Shown: piece after piece, positions 7,390-15,988 of the stretch | How the letters are laid out: every line of letters begins with the position of its first letter | Numbering within the stretch: position 1 is the stretch's first letter | The notes under the pieces: generated by a model | The model's database searches: none | What the model saw: the letters and a program-made list of their open reading frames with translations, nothing else | What the model was told of the DNA's origin: nothing | Assembly: GCA_021797515.1 (NCBI GenBank) | Contig: JAJZZP010000030.1 | Location: forward strand, 1 to 32,460 | Direction of reading: 5' to 3' | DNA from: Bacillota bacterium | GTDB taxonomy: Bacteria; Bacillota; Sulfobacillia; Sulfobacillales; Sulfobacillaceae | Length of the DNA stretch: 32,460 nt | Made by a program: the position numbers and the translations under genes

Positions 7390-8406
7390 CTAAATTTCTA
7401 AAATGATCTTTCCAAACACTCCTCCCGACTCAAGATGTTCGTGCGCTTGATCCGCCTGCTCTAATGGATAGGTATGGTCAATAACTGGTGTCAGCTCCCC
7501 ACGAGCAAATAACGGCAAAATTCTAGGCAAGATTGCACTGCTTCCCAAAAACGCACCCAAAATGTTCTGGCGTCGACGAAATACGCGGCCTAGCTCGAAA
7601 CTCACTAAGCCACCTGTAGTGGCCCCTACGGTGACAATGGTTCCTCCCCGTCTGGTAGCAGACAGCGATTGCTCGAAGCTCGCGTGGCCTAATGAGTCCA
7701 CCGTCACGTCGACTCCACGTTGCTGGGTTAATGTCATCACTTCGCCCACCATGTCCTCTTCGCCATCCCATGTCAAAATTTCATCCGCGCCATATTGGCG
7801 CAGTCGGTCCCCCTGCTTGAAACTTGGCCGCACTACGGCGATGACCCGTAACCCGCGTCGATGGGCCAACTGTAGCGCCGACAACCCCAGTCCTCCATTT
7901 GCGCCCCACAGCAGCACAGATTGCCCCGGCAACACCTGGGATCGCATAAAAAAATCCTCTGCAGTAATATACGGCACCCCAATCGAAGCCGCTTCCGCAA
8001 ATGTAATGCCACTAGGCATGGGAACCACATTTTGAACGGGAACCACGGCATACTCGGCGTAGGTCCCGTCAAAAATCTGAAAAGCGCCGCAACTGGGCTG
8101 TTCGCCCGCTAAACAAAAACGACAGTGACCGCAACTAAGGCCAGGATTGATTACCACACGCTGTCCCAGCGAAAACCCATCGACATCAGGGCCCAAAGCA
8201 TCAATTTCGCCTGCTCCATCGCTTCCCGGAGTTTTGGGGTTGCGAAATCCCCCGAACGCGCCCTGGCGCACCCAAATATCCCGATGGTTAATTCCTGCCG
8301 CCCGCAATCGAATGCGAACCGATCCCGGACCCGGCTCCGGTGTAGGAACTTCTTGATACTTCAATACTTCGGCAGCACCCGGTTCAAATATTTGTATGGC
8401 TCGCAA
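7390..8406 (-). CDS. MDR-family NAD(P)-dependent oxidoreductase lacking the catalytic zinc site
   Basis: A 338-residue medium-chain dehydrogenase/reductase. The structural zinc site is intact, with C92, C95, C98 and C106 in one loop. The catalytic zinc ligands are not: the usual Cys is N40 (GINHRD) and the usual His-Glu pair is S62-D63 (GSDGAGE). This makes a quinone oxidoreductase or enoyl reductase-like activity more likely than a classical alcohol dehydrogenase. The nucleotide-binding loop is GANGGLGL near residue 170. The ATG at 8406 is 7-8 nt after a strong AGGAGG site. It appears monocistronic, 103 nt downstream of the deacetylase gene on the same strand. The substrate is unknown. Confidence 0.85.
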   Translation of the reverse strand: MRAIQIFEPGAAEVLKYQEVPTPEPGPGSVRIRLRAAGINHRDIWVRQGAFGGFRNPKTPGSDGAGEIDALGPDVDGFSLGQRVVINPGLSCGHCRFCLAGEQPSCGAFQIFDGTYAEYAVVPVQNVVPMPSGITFAEAASIGVPYITAEDFFMRSQVLPGQSVLLWGANGGLGLSALQLAHRRGLRVIAVVRPSFKQGDRLRQYGADEILTWDGEEDMVGEVMTLTQQRGVDVTVDSLGHASFEQSLSATRRGGTIVTVGATTGGLVSFELGRVFRRRQNILGAFLGSSAILPRILPLFARGELTPVIDHTYPLEQADQAHEHLESGGVFGKIILEI

Positions 8407-8509
8407 TCCCTAATCCTCCTACGATACGACTTTTCATTGCTACTGTACCAAATTAACCTAATTGCGCGCTAGACCTTTCTCCCAAGGCCGAATCGTCATC
8501 ATTTCTGGG

Positions 8510-9889
8510 TTAAATCCACATCCCCCGCGAAAACGACCAAACCAGTGCACGGGTTTGGCGCCAAAGGCCGAAAGGTTGAAAGTTTTCAGGAAATATTGGC
8601 CAGTCCCAATGCAGTCGCTCCGGATCTTGGACGAGTTGCAAGAACTGAAGCACCATGGTGCGACGCCTTGCGGTTAATGCGGAGGGTTTTTGGATCAAGT
8701 CACTCGCATACTGCGCAAACACTTCGATGGGTATGTCTTCCCCACTGGCGCCCCAAGGTACCCCTGAGGGCAATCGACCCTGTCTATCTATGTATTGAAC
8801 AATCCATAGTGCAGCAGTCCGCACAACCTGTGCGGAAACCGACCCGTGATCGGGTAATCCTTCGTCTGAAGGTTCCCAATTTACAGGAGGCATGACAACA
8901 GGAATGGTCACCGTCTTAGGCAGCGAAGGCTTGGCGATCATTGCCGCCAACAAATAAATTTGTTGCGCCGCAGATAGCGATATGTCGTCTTTGACCACGG
9001 GTCCCAATTCTCGAGTGACAACATTGTACCATCTTAACGGATCTACCGTTACGGATCCCAGCGGTTTCAACCGTTTCTTTAGATCAGCAACGTTAACCCA
9101 CTCGATATCCGGCTGCGATTTGGCCACCGCTAAATATTGCCGGAAAGCTTCCATGGTGTGAACCTGTTCCGAGCGGCTTCTCAGAGGGGCTGGGCGCAAA
9201 TGGTCCGTTGTGGCACCGTGAGAGAAATTGACTGCATCCCAAAATTTCGTTGTAACCAGTTCGGTAGGATGAGCCATAATCATAAACACCTGGTTATTCC
9301 GGTACTGTTGAGCTGCTTCATCAAGTTTTTCTAGGGCAAACGCCCAATTATCGGGGAACTTCAAGAGAAAGGGCTTTGGTGTCATTACTGGCGGGGACAA
9401 GTGCAAGACCTTTCCCAACCAATGAGGTTCGGCGAGCGGCACAATATAGCTGTTCCAAGCATCGCTAAACAAGATATCCATGCCTAATTCAGGCAAAGCT
9501 TCAATGGCCGCCGGAACCCAATTTGCTCCCGGCTGGGTGAAATAGGTCGGCATCTTGATCGCGTCAGCAACCATTTTCACTCCCTGTGCCTCGCGGTCCA
9601 CAAAGGCTTGAACCGCGTCCCCGTATGGCAAAAGTTCCAATTGTTCCGCAATTGTCGGATGTTCGGAATGGCTCCACGAGTGAAATCCCAGGGCAGGTTC
9701 GTGTGCCAGCGCATCTAAAATGCCATGATACCCTCCCTGTTGCAACGCTCTCGCTTTTTTCCCCACAATGCCGTAGGAGCCTGCGATCCCAATGTCACGC
9801 ATTGCGTTAAGGATCTCTTGCAGTGCATCGTGCGAGGCCAGAGTGAGGTAATCTTCGACATCGAAACGGATCAGGCCAATGGCACTCAT
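8510..9889 (-). CDS. NodB-like polysaccharide deacetylase-family protein with a large unassigned C-terminal half
   Basis: A 459-residue protein. The first 200 or so residues follow the NodB deacetylase pattern: an acidic first motif with D10 and D13 (RFDVEDY), the metal-binding HSWSH motif with H70 and H74, and a late AHPTE motif. It may act on an amino sugar of a cell-surface glycan. There is no signal peptide, so it would work inside the cell. The C-terminal half, from about residue 280, contains SLSAAQQIYLLAAMIA and a Pro-rich segment and I do not recognise it. Its ATG overlaps the glycosyltransferase stop as ATGA, showing translational coupling and suggesting that both act on the same glycan or glycolipid. 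Confidence 0.72.
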   Translation of the reverse strand: MSAIGLIRFDVEDYLTLASHDALQEILNAMRDIGIAGSYGIVGKKARALQQGGYHGILDALAHEPALGFHSWSHSEHPTIAEQLELLPYGDAVQAFVDREAQGVKMVADAIKMPTYFTQPGANWVPAAIEALPELGMDILFSDAWNSYIVPLAEPHWLGKVLHLSPPVMTPKPFLLKFPDNWAFALEKLDEAAQQYRNNQVFMIMAHPTELVTTKFWDAVNFSHGATTDHLRPAPLRSRSEQVHTMEAFRQYLAVAKSQPDIEWVNVADLKKRLKPLGSVTVDPLRWYNVVTRELGPVVKDDISLSAAQQIYLLAAMIAKPSLPKTVTIPVVMPPVNWEPSDEGLPDHGSVSAQVVRTAALWIVQYIDRQGRLPSGVPWGASGEDIPIEVFAQYASDLIQKPSALTARRRTMVLQFLQLVQDPERLHWDWPIFPENFQPFGLWRQTRALVWSFSRGMWI

Positions 9890-10893
9890 CGAGAGCAGCT
9901 CTTAGGTTCCGCCACTAAAAATTGGCAGTGATCATATAAAGAACGATACGCGGCGACTTCGAGTTGCAATGAATGACGTGCTAGCACCCTTTGCCGTGCC
10001 TCTAGGCGCATTTTTCTCACAAACTCGCCCCCCTTCAAGGCTTCGGTCAATTGATGCACAAACTCTTCCTCATCACTAAACAATAGACCATTGGCGCCAT
10101 TTTCCACCAAATACCGATTTCCAGCGATATTACTGCACAGTACTAAAGACCCACAGGCCAAAGCCTCTAACAGAGCATTGGACACTCCTTCCACGGCAGA
10201 GGTATTGATAACCACATCCGCTGCATTATACCAATCTGGCATTTCTTCTTTTGGCACCTCACCGAGCAAGTGAACCCAAGGATTGCCACTGGCTTTACTT
10301 TTCACGATGCCCCATTCGCCTAAATGTCGCACGGGTCCTGCTACTGCCATATGAATATCTATCTCCGTGGCCTCCCGCGTAGCCTCCACCAGGTCAATGG
10401 CCCACGCTGAACGCTTGACTGGACGCACTCCACCCGCCAAAAGCACAAGCGGGTGCGGTAGCGGGATAGCAGTCGGAGATGGGGCAAAGATTTGCTCATT
10501 AACCGAAGGAGAAATCACATGAATGCGATCTGCCCACCCAGGTTTGTCATCTAAAATTCTTGTTCGTGCATCGTCTGTAAATACGACTTGGCACGCCACA
10601 TCATCTAACGCATCAGCTATCGGCCGATAGTCTGCCACCCAATCCTGCCATAAATCTGTCCCAGTCCAGGTAACAACCATGCGGTGAGGGTTAATGCCAT
10701 GCCGTACCAACTGTACCCCCACCCGATTAGCATTCCACCCATGGTATATGTCAAACGATGGCAAATGATCCTGATACAAAACCGTGTCCGCATGGAGGCC
10801 CTCCGACTGCAGGCCTTCTTTGACGCGGCGGGCCGAAATGCTGTTACCGCCAGTGGGCGGAGTATCCGCTGGAATAATCAATCCTACGTTCAT
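9886..10893 (-). CDS. GT4-type glycosyltransferase
   Basis: A 335-residue GT-B glycosyltransferase. The N-terminal half opens with NVGLIIPADTPPTGGNSISA, and the C-terminal donor-binding half carries LLAGGVRPVKR and the EGVSNALLEALACG stretch with the E-x7-E pattern of family GT4. It should transfer a sugar from a nucleotide donor. The ATG at 10893 follows an AAAGGGA site; an in-frame start at 10977 would run back into csaA. Its TGA overlaps the next ATG by ATGA, so it is coupled to the deacetylase. It lies 19 nt after csaA in the HD-csaA-GT-deacetylase unit. The acceptor is not evident. Confidence 0.85.
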   Translation of the reverse strand: MNVGLIIPADTPPTGGNSISARRVKEGLQSEGLHADTVLYQDHLPSFDIYHGWNANRVGVQLVRHGINPHRMVVTWTGTDLWQDWVADYRPIADALDDVACQVVFTDDARTRILDDKPGWADRIHVISPSVNEQIFAPSPTAIPLPHPLVLLAGGVRPVKRSAWAIDLVEATREATEIDIHMAVAGPVRHLGEWGIVKSKASGNPWVHLLGEVPKEEMPDWYNAADVVINTSAVEGVSNALLEALACGSLVLCSNIAGNRYLVENGANGLLFSDEEEFVHQLTEALKGGEFVRKMRLEARQRVLARHSLQLEVAAYRSLYDHCQFLVAEPKSCSR

Positions 10894-10912
10894 AATTCGT
10901 CCCTTTCGTCCG

Positions 10913-11254
10913 TTATCCAATGCGAATTCCATTGGGCACGGGAGAGTCTGGTGATAGTAGCACGACGTCAGTTTCACTGACCATAGCGCCCAAAATTAAT
11001 ACCTCTGACGTTACTCCTGCAATCCGCTTAGAGGGGAAGTTCACGACTGCGACCACTTGCCGGCCCACGAGTTGGGCTGCCGAATATCGGAATGTCAGTT
11101 GAGCCGAAGATTCTTTAGTGCCATAATCTCCGAAATCAATAACCAAATGATAAGCAGGTTTTTTCGCTCTAGGATTCAATTCGGCTGACAAGACTGTGCC
11201 TACCACCACATGATAGCGAAAAAAATCTTCGGTTGGCGCAAGCTCCACGTCCAA
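10913..11254 (-). CDS. csaA: CsaA-type tRNA-binding/chaperone protein
   Basis: A 113-residue OB-fold protein that matches CsaA nearly end to end: VVVGTVLSAELNPRAKKPAY, the SSAQLTFRY motif, VVAVVNFPSKRIAG, SEVLILGA and a C-terminal DSPVPNGIRIG. CsaA is a dimeric EMAP/tRBD-type protein with proposed export-chaperone and tRNA-binding roles. The start is a TTG at 11254, 8 nt after GAGGAG. It lies between the HD hydrolase (25-nt gap) and the glycosyltransferase (19-nt gap), so it is part of a minus-strand operon. The genes around it give no clear hint of its client. Confidence 0.92.
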   Translation of the reverse strand: MDVELAPTEDFFRYHVVVGTVLSAELNPRAKKPAYHLVIDFGDYGTKESSAQLTFRYSAAQLVGRQVVAVVNFPSKRIAGVTSEVLILGAMVSETDVVLLSPDSPVPNGIRIG

Positions 11255-11279
11255 TGTTCCTACTCCTCACTGCGGAAAA

Positions 11280-12581
11280 TTAGTGAAATCGGTCACGGTC
11301 CCGCTGAATTCGCTGTACAATTCGGGGGCCCACCACAGGATGAGCCAATACCTCTTCCGGCAAATACAACCTACGCACGCCCTGGCGTTCTCGTGCTATG
11401 GCACTTATAGGTTTTGAGAGACGCGACATCTCCACTAGTTGCCCGCGTTCCTCATCCCACAAAAATAGCGCTCCTTCCTTTCCGGAAGTACCTTCCTCAC
11501 CTAAATAGTAATCATAATAAATTGTGCCGGTTTCGTCGACAAGGCAATAATACCGCGAATCATATCCCATCCCTTCTACGTCGCAAGCAATCTCTTGATA
11601 TACCTGAAGACTAGATACCGGATACTCGACATATTTAAACAAATGGCGCTCCACCAACCGGGTGCACAAATCAGCGAGTACTGAATCTGAGGCTTTCTGC
11701 CATACGTTAAACGCATTCATTAAGACACTGTCGTCAATGGCCAGATAGTCGTCAAGACCAATTTTCCCAGAAAATAATCCCATCAATGATGGATGCGGCA
11801 TAAATACCGTGGCATAGACCTCTTGAGCCCGACTCAAAATTGCCCGCAATAAGACTTCCGCCGACCGACTCACTGGGTGAAAGTAGACCTGCCAGTACAT
11901 GAAATATCGGGCGAGTAAATAGGCTTCTACCGTATGAAGACCTGACCTCCGCACCACAATTTTTCCCTCTTTAGGCAGCATAATACGAATGATTCTCGCC
12001 AAGTCAAACTTCCCGTAATCGACTCCGGTAAATATCGAGTCGCGCATCAGATAATCAAGACGATCAGCGTCTAATTGACCGCTAACCACTGAAACCACAA
12101 GGGAATTGGCGTGCCGTTTGCCAATCACATCCGCCACTTGTTGCGAAAATCCCGGATCAACCCGTTCCAGTACCTGGTGGACTTCTGTTGCAGGATCCAA
12201 AATGATCCGCTCACTCCATGTTTCATGCCGCATTCCGATCACTTTTTCCAACGCGTGGGAGTATGCGGCATGGCCCACATCATGCAGCAGACCACTGACC
12301 ATGGCCAGTCGGTCTAAATGATGCGGCCAATCATACCCATTGCGCTCAAATGCCAAGAGAATTTGCCGGATCACCTCGTATACTCCTAAAGAATGAGAAA
12401 AGCGGGTATGGTCTCCCCCAGGATAAGTGACCGATGACGTTCCTAACTGTCGAATTCGCCGCAGGCGTTGCATTTCACGAGTATTAATTAAAGCCCAAAT
12501 CACCGGATCATGAACGTAGATATACCCATGCACCGGATCCTTAAAAACCTTTTCCTCTTCCGTCATTTGGTCTGATTCCAT
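11280..12581 (-). CDS. HD-domain phosphohydrolase (dNTPase/YwfO-like)
   Basis: A 433-residue protein of the HD superfamily close to the SAMHD1/dGTPase-like group (YwfO in Bacillus). Visible features are DPVHGYIYV, QRLRRIRQLGTSSVTYPGGDHTRFSHSLG near residues 38-66, the HDVGHAAYSH metal site at about residues 100-109, and the QLDADRLDYLMRD block that completes the active site. It would remove phosphates from nucleotides, probably dNTPs. The ATG at 12581 follows GGGAGGTGG at good spacing. It is first in the HD-csaA-glycosyltransferase-deacetylase unit. The fold and metal site are firm; the exact substrate is inferred from the family. Confidence 0.88.
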   Translation of the reverse strand: MESDQMTEEEKVFKDPVHGYIYVHDPVIWALINTREMQRLRRIRQLGTSSVTYPGGDHTRFSHSLGVYEVIRQILLAFERNGYDWPHHLDRLAMVSGLLHDVGHAAYSHALEKVIGMRHETWSERIILDPATEVHQVLERVDPGFSQQVADVIGKRHANSLVVSVVSGQLDADRLDYLMRDSIFTGVDYGKFDLARIIRIMLPKEGKIVVRRSGLHTVEAYLLARYFMYWQVYFHPVSRSAEVLLRAILSRAQEVYATVFMPHPSLMGLFSGKIGLDDYLAIDDSVLMNAFNVWQKASDSVLADLCTRLVERHLFKYVEYPVSSLQVYQEIACDVEGMGYDSRYYCLVDETGTIYYDYYLGEEGTSGKEGALFLWDEERGQLVEMSRLSKPISAIARERQGVRRLYLPEEVLAHPVVGPRIVQRIQRDRDRFH

Positions 12582-12692
12582 GGCCCACCTCCCAAATATC
12601 CTGCGCTTTCCGGGACTATGGTGTGGTCTACAAGAGGGCCCCCGGAATCTCTGCTACAACATTACCATTATCATACGCGAAATGAGGACCCT

Positions 12693-12727
12693 CCCTAGCG
12701 GTTCCAGTCGATAGCCAGCCGCTAGGG
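12693..12727. repeat. 9-bp perfect inverted repeat, possible bidirectional terminator
   Basis: CCCTAGCGG (12693-12701) and CCGCTAGGG (12719-12727) form a stem with a 17-nt loop, followed on the plus strand by TTCATTT. It sits in the gap between the small membrane protein gene and the HD hydrolase gene, both on the minus strand. No strong U-tract follows on the minus strand, so its role in separating those units is only suggested. Confidence 0.35.
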
Positions 12728-12873
12728 TTCATTTAATACGTGTGGTGGAGGCAGTAAAAAGCGTTGTCAAAACATACTGAACGTCCGAGGGTATAGCACT
12801 TAATGCTGGGTTACCAATATTGACCGCGCCAGTGCAGTCACAAGTCATTTTTATCAAAACGGAACTCTTCGGG

Positions 12874-13113
12874 TTATTGCTTGCGATGGCGAAACATAAA
12901 GGAAATCGACATGCCGATTCCGAACAGTACAACCAAAGCACCCGCATCGTTAACAAATCCATACAGATGTTTAGACAGAAAATGGCTAATGCCAAACAAC
13001 AGCAGTCCGACCGAAATGATGACTGATGCGCGGGACATTTTTCCCATCATTCCTAACACAATGCCAGCAATACCAATGGCTAGTTCCACCCATCCGAACA
13101 GAACTGTATTCAT
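12874..13113 (-). CDS. small membrane protein with three predicted helices
   Basis: A 79-residue hydrophobic protein beginning MNTVLFGWVELAIGIAG. Three helices are visible at about residues 4-23, 29-47 and 54-72, with a basic RHRKQ tail. The ATG at 13113 has a GGGGG-type site about 9 nt upstream; the in-frame start at 13149 would add a charged, unlikely N-terminus. I do not recognise a family. It is divergent from the NRAMP-like transporter, with a 133-nt shared control region, so joint regulation is possible but not shown. Confidence 0.6.
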   Translation of the reverse strand: MNTVLFGWVELAIGIAGIVLGMMGKMSRASVIISVGLLLFGISHFLSKHLYGFVNDAGALVVLFGIGMSISFMFRHRKQ

Positions 13114-13246
13114 CGTGCGTTTCCCCCGTCGCAACCCGATTTCCCCCATGTTATCCTCAACTTAGCCGGAACGCAACTAACACCTGCCTTGGCGCCGCTA
13201 CATATGATGACGTTGATCCGCCATCGGGTGTGAAGGAAGTGATAAG

Positions 13247-14467
13247 GTGTCTCTCAGTACCACCAAGTCTGTCGATTCACGATCCTCGCGTCGTGCCATG
13301 CTCTGGATTCTAGCCATTGGCCCAGGGGTGCTAGGCTTAGCCGCCGATAATGATGCAGGCGGTATGCTGTCTTATTTGGTAACAGGAGCTGCTCATCATT
13401 TGGCATGGTTCGTTTTCGCGTTGATGAGCATGGTGCCTGTGACCTATACGATTCAAGAACTGGCCTTACGTGTGGCCATCGCCACCCAAATGCCCTATAG
13501 CCATTTGTTAAGGGTAAGATTTGGGCGCTGGTGGACAGCCATCAACGGCATTGTTTTGCACTCGCTCAATGCCCTCATCTTAGTCACCGAATTTTTAGGC
13601 ATGACGTCCGCGCTTCATCTAATCGGTTTCCCATGGTGGTCAGGGGTCATTATATCCTGGGGACTTGTAATTGGCGTGACCGCCTATCGCCATTACCCCA
13701 GTTTGGAACGCCTATTGCTAATCATGGCTATTTTTAATTTTGCTTTTATTCCGGCTCTAATTACACTGCATCCCGATCCCCACGCCTGGCAACAAGCCTT
13801 CGGCGGCGGTTTTACCTCATCTATTTTCTTTCTTTTGTTGTCATTGGCCGGCAATGCCATTGCCCCTTGGATGATTTATTGGCAACAAAACGCAGTATGG
13901 TCTGGTAATGTTCCGTCATTAAGTTTTGGCCGCAAGGATATTCGATTGGGCATATTGGCTCAAGTGGTCATGGCCGGCATTGTCATGTTGATTGGTGCGT
14001 TGGCTAACGGCTCTGGATCGGCACTAATCAATCCTCTGCTATGGCTGTGGGTTGCCGCTGGCCCGGTGACGGGACGCCTCTTTGCCCTAGGCATTTTTGA
14101 TGCAGGATTTTTGGCAGCCTGCACCATCTCCCTCTCTTCCGCGTGGATGCTAAGCGAGGTATTGCATGGCACCCCACCACCCCGCGCCGTCACGCCTACC
14201 GGGGGCCGTTCACGATGGATCCATATTTTCACCTTGACGATTGCCGCAATTTGTGTCATGTGGCCACATTTGTCCATCGGTTTCATTGCCCTTTGGGTTC
14301 AAGCGCTAGGCGCACTCTGGATGCCGGTTAGCTTGATTATGCTAATAGTCATTGCCCGGGACGTTCGCCTGATGGGGCCCTTGGTTGTCCACCAACGCCG
14401 ATTGATAGCACTGATTGCCATTGTCGTGTTGTTTGTGACACTAGCAGCGTTGTCTGGTTTAGCTTAA
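13247..14467 (+). CDS. NRAMP-related divalent metal transporter with a non-canonical metal site
   Basis: A 406-residue membrane protein of the NRAMP/SLC11 superfamily with about eleven helices. In helix 1 the canonical DPGN becomes D36-A-G-G39 (AADNDAGG). In helix 6 the canonical MPH is replaced by APW (GNAIAPWMIYW). Loss of the Asn and of the soft Met ligand is, as I recall, the signature of NRAMP-related magnesium transporters (NRMT), so Mg2+ or Mn2+ uptake is more likely than classical Fe/Mn uptake. The start is a GTG at 13247 with an AAGGAAGTGA site. It is the first gene of a plus-strand run and diverges from a small membrane protein. Confidence 0.8.
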   Translation: MSLSTTKSVDSRSSRRAMLWILAIGPGVLGLAADNDAGGMLSYLVTGAAHHLAWFVFALMSMVPVTYTIQELALRVAIATQMPYSHLLRVRFGRWWTAINGIVLHSLNALILVTEFLGMTSALHLIGFPWWSGVIISWGLVIGVTAYRHYPSLERLLLIMAIFNFAFIPALITLHPDPHAWQQAFGGGFTSSIFFLLLSLAGNAIAPWMIYWQQNAVWSGNVPSLSFGRKDIRLGILAQVVMAGIVMLIGALANGSGSALINPLLWLWVAAGPVTGRLFALGIFDAGFLAACTISLSSAWMLSEVLHGTPPPRAVTPTGGRSRWIHIFTLTIAAICVMWPHLSIGFIALWVQALGALWMPVSLIMLIVIARDVRLMGPLVVHQRRLIALIAIVVLFVTLAALSGLA

Positions 14468-14540
14468 GGATACTTGCCGTCCATTGCGCAAACAGTTACA
14501 GTTTGAATAACGTCCGCACTTGTTACAAGGAGGATCCGCA

Positions 14541-15935
14541 ATGGCTCATCAGCAGGCGATTGATTTTTTACAATCGCACCATTTTGAACAACTAGAGGAT
14601 TTAGCAAGTTTTCTGTCTATCCCCAGTATCTCAGCACTTAATCAGCATAAACCCGATATCCAGGCAGCCGCTGACTGGCTTCGCACACGCCTGACCCAAG
14701 CCGGATTTTCCAATGCACGATTAGATCATACGGCAGGCAATCCTGTGGTCGTTGCGGAAGGCCCGTATCACCCTGATCGTGCCACGGTCTTAATATATGG
14801 CCATTACGACGTTCAGCCGGTAGATCCGTTAGACAAGTGGCATCACCCTCCCTTCACTCCCACTGTCATTGACGGCATATTATATTCTCGGGGCTCCAGT
14901 GACGACAAGGGCCAAGTGTACATGCAGCTCGTAGCCGGAGAAGCCTGGATGAAAACAGTCGGCGATACCCCGGTTAACATGAAATTTTTATTCGAAGGTG
15001 AAGAGGAAATCGGTAGCGTCCACCTCAATGACTATATTAGAAGCCATAAAGAATCCTTGCACGCGGATTTCGCAGTGATCTCCGACACGCCAATGTTTGC
15101 CCCCGGGGCACCGGCCATTTGCTACGGATTACGCGGTTTAGCAGCACTGGAGATCACCGTTTCAGGCCCTTTTCAAGACTTGCATTCGGGAGTGTTTGGG
15201 GGCTCGATCATGAATCCAGCCCATGCTCTGGCTAAGTTGATCACGTCGCTTCATACGGCGGACGGTACGGTCGCGGTGGCCGGTTTTTACGACGGTGTCG
15301 ATCAGTTAAGTGCAAAAGAGCGCGCGGCCTTGAACTCCCTTCCGTTTGACTCCGAGGAGTTCCGCCGTTCGACTGGCAGTCCTGACCTATTCGGAGAACC
15401 AGGCTATACTCCTCTTGAACACGTGTGGACCCGTCCAACCATTGAAGTCAACGGAATGTGGTCAGGCTTTATTGGCGAAGGTCGAAAAACCATAGTTCCG
15501 GCCACAGCACACGCCAAAATTACCTGCCGTCTGGTCCCTCACCAAGATCCCGACCATGTCCTCCACGTGGTAGCCGAACACCTGAAAGACCATTGTCCAC
15601 CCGGAGTTACCTTAGAAGTCACGTTGGGCGAAGGTGCCCCTGGTACGCTCACGCCATTGGATCACCCGTCAGTAACCTCCGCGGAAAAGGCTATTCGAGA
15701 AGTGTATGAACAGCCTGCAGCCTACATACGCATGGGTGGGTCCATCCCGGTAGTCGTGACCCTCCAAGAGGAACTAAACATGCCCACTTTATTGCTCGGC
15801 TTCGCTCTTCCCGACGAAAATTTCCATGCCCCCAACGAACACTTTCATTTAGACAACTTTTTTAAGGGAAGTGAAACGGTGGCGGCATTGTGGGATTACC
15901 TCGGATCGCGGAATCCTCTTGAGTTCCGAACCTAA
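14541..15935 (+). CDS. M20-family metallopeptidase (dipeptidase)
   Basis: A 464-residue dinuclear zinc peptidase of the M20 family. The metal and catalytic residues are in order: H in YGHYDVQP near residue 91, the bridging D in SSDDKGQ, the EE pair in FEGEEEIGS, D in ISDTPMF, and a C-terminal His in NEHFHLDNF. A dimerisation insert occupies the middle. It probably cleaves dipeptides or acylated amino acids in the cytoplasm. The ATG at 14541 is preceded by AAGGAGGATCC, the strongest ribosome binding site of this cluster; a TTG at 14520 is upstream of that site and can be discarded. It lies 73 nt after the transporter and 53 nt before cysE. Confidence 0.9.
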   Translation: MAHQQAIDFLQSHHFEQLEDLASFLSIPSISALNQHKPDIQAAADWLRTRLTQAGFSNARLDHTAGNPVVVAEGPYHPDRATVLIYGHYDVQPVDPLDKWHHPPFTPTVIDGILYSRGSSDDKGQVYMQLVAGEAWMKTVGDTPVNMKFLFEGEEEIGSVHLNDYIRSHKESLHADFAVISDTPMFAPGAPAICYGLRGLAALEITVSGPFQDLHSGVFGGSIMNPAHALAKLITSLHTADGTVAVAGFYDGVDQLSAKERAALNSLPFDSEEFRRSTGSPDLFGEPGYTPLEHVWTRPTIEVNGMWSGFIGEGRKTIVPATAHAKITCRLVPHQDPDHVLHVVAEHLKDHCPPGVTLEVTLGEGAPGTLTPLDHPSVTSAEKAIREVYEQPAAYIRMGGSIPVVVTLQEELNMPTLLLGFALPDENFHAPNEHFHLDNFFKGSETVAALWDYLGSRNPLEFRT

Positions 15936-15988
15936 ACTCGTTAGCATTAACATGATGAGGCTTTATTTGCTAGAAAGCAGGGGGCGCA

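Noticed and set aside
12729-12995. 88-codon minus-strand frame overlapping the small membrane protein gene
   Set aside because: Different frame, no ribosome binding site and overlap with a better candidate.
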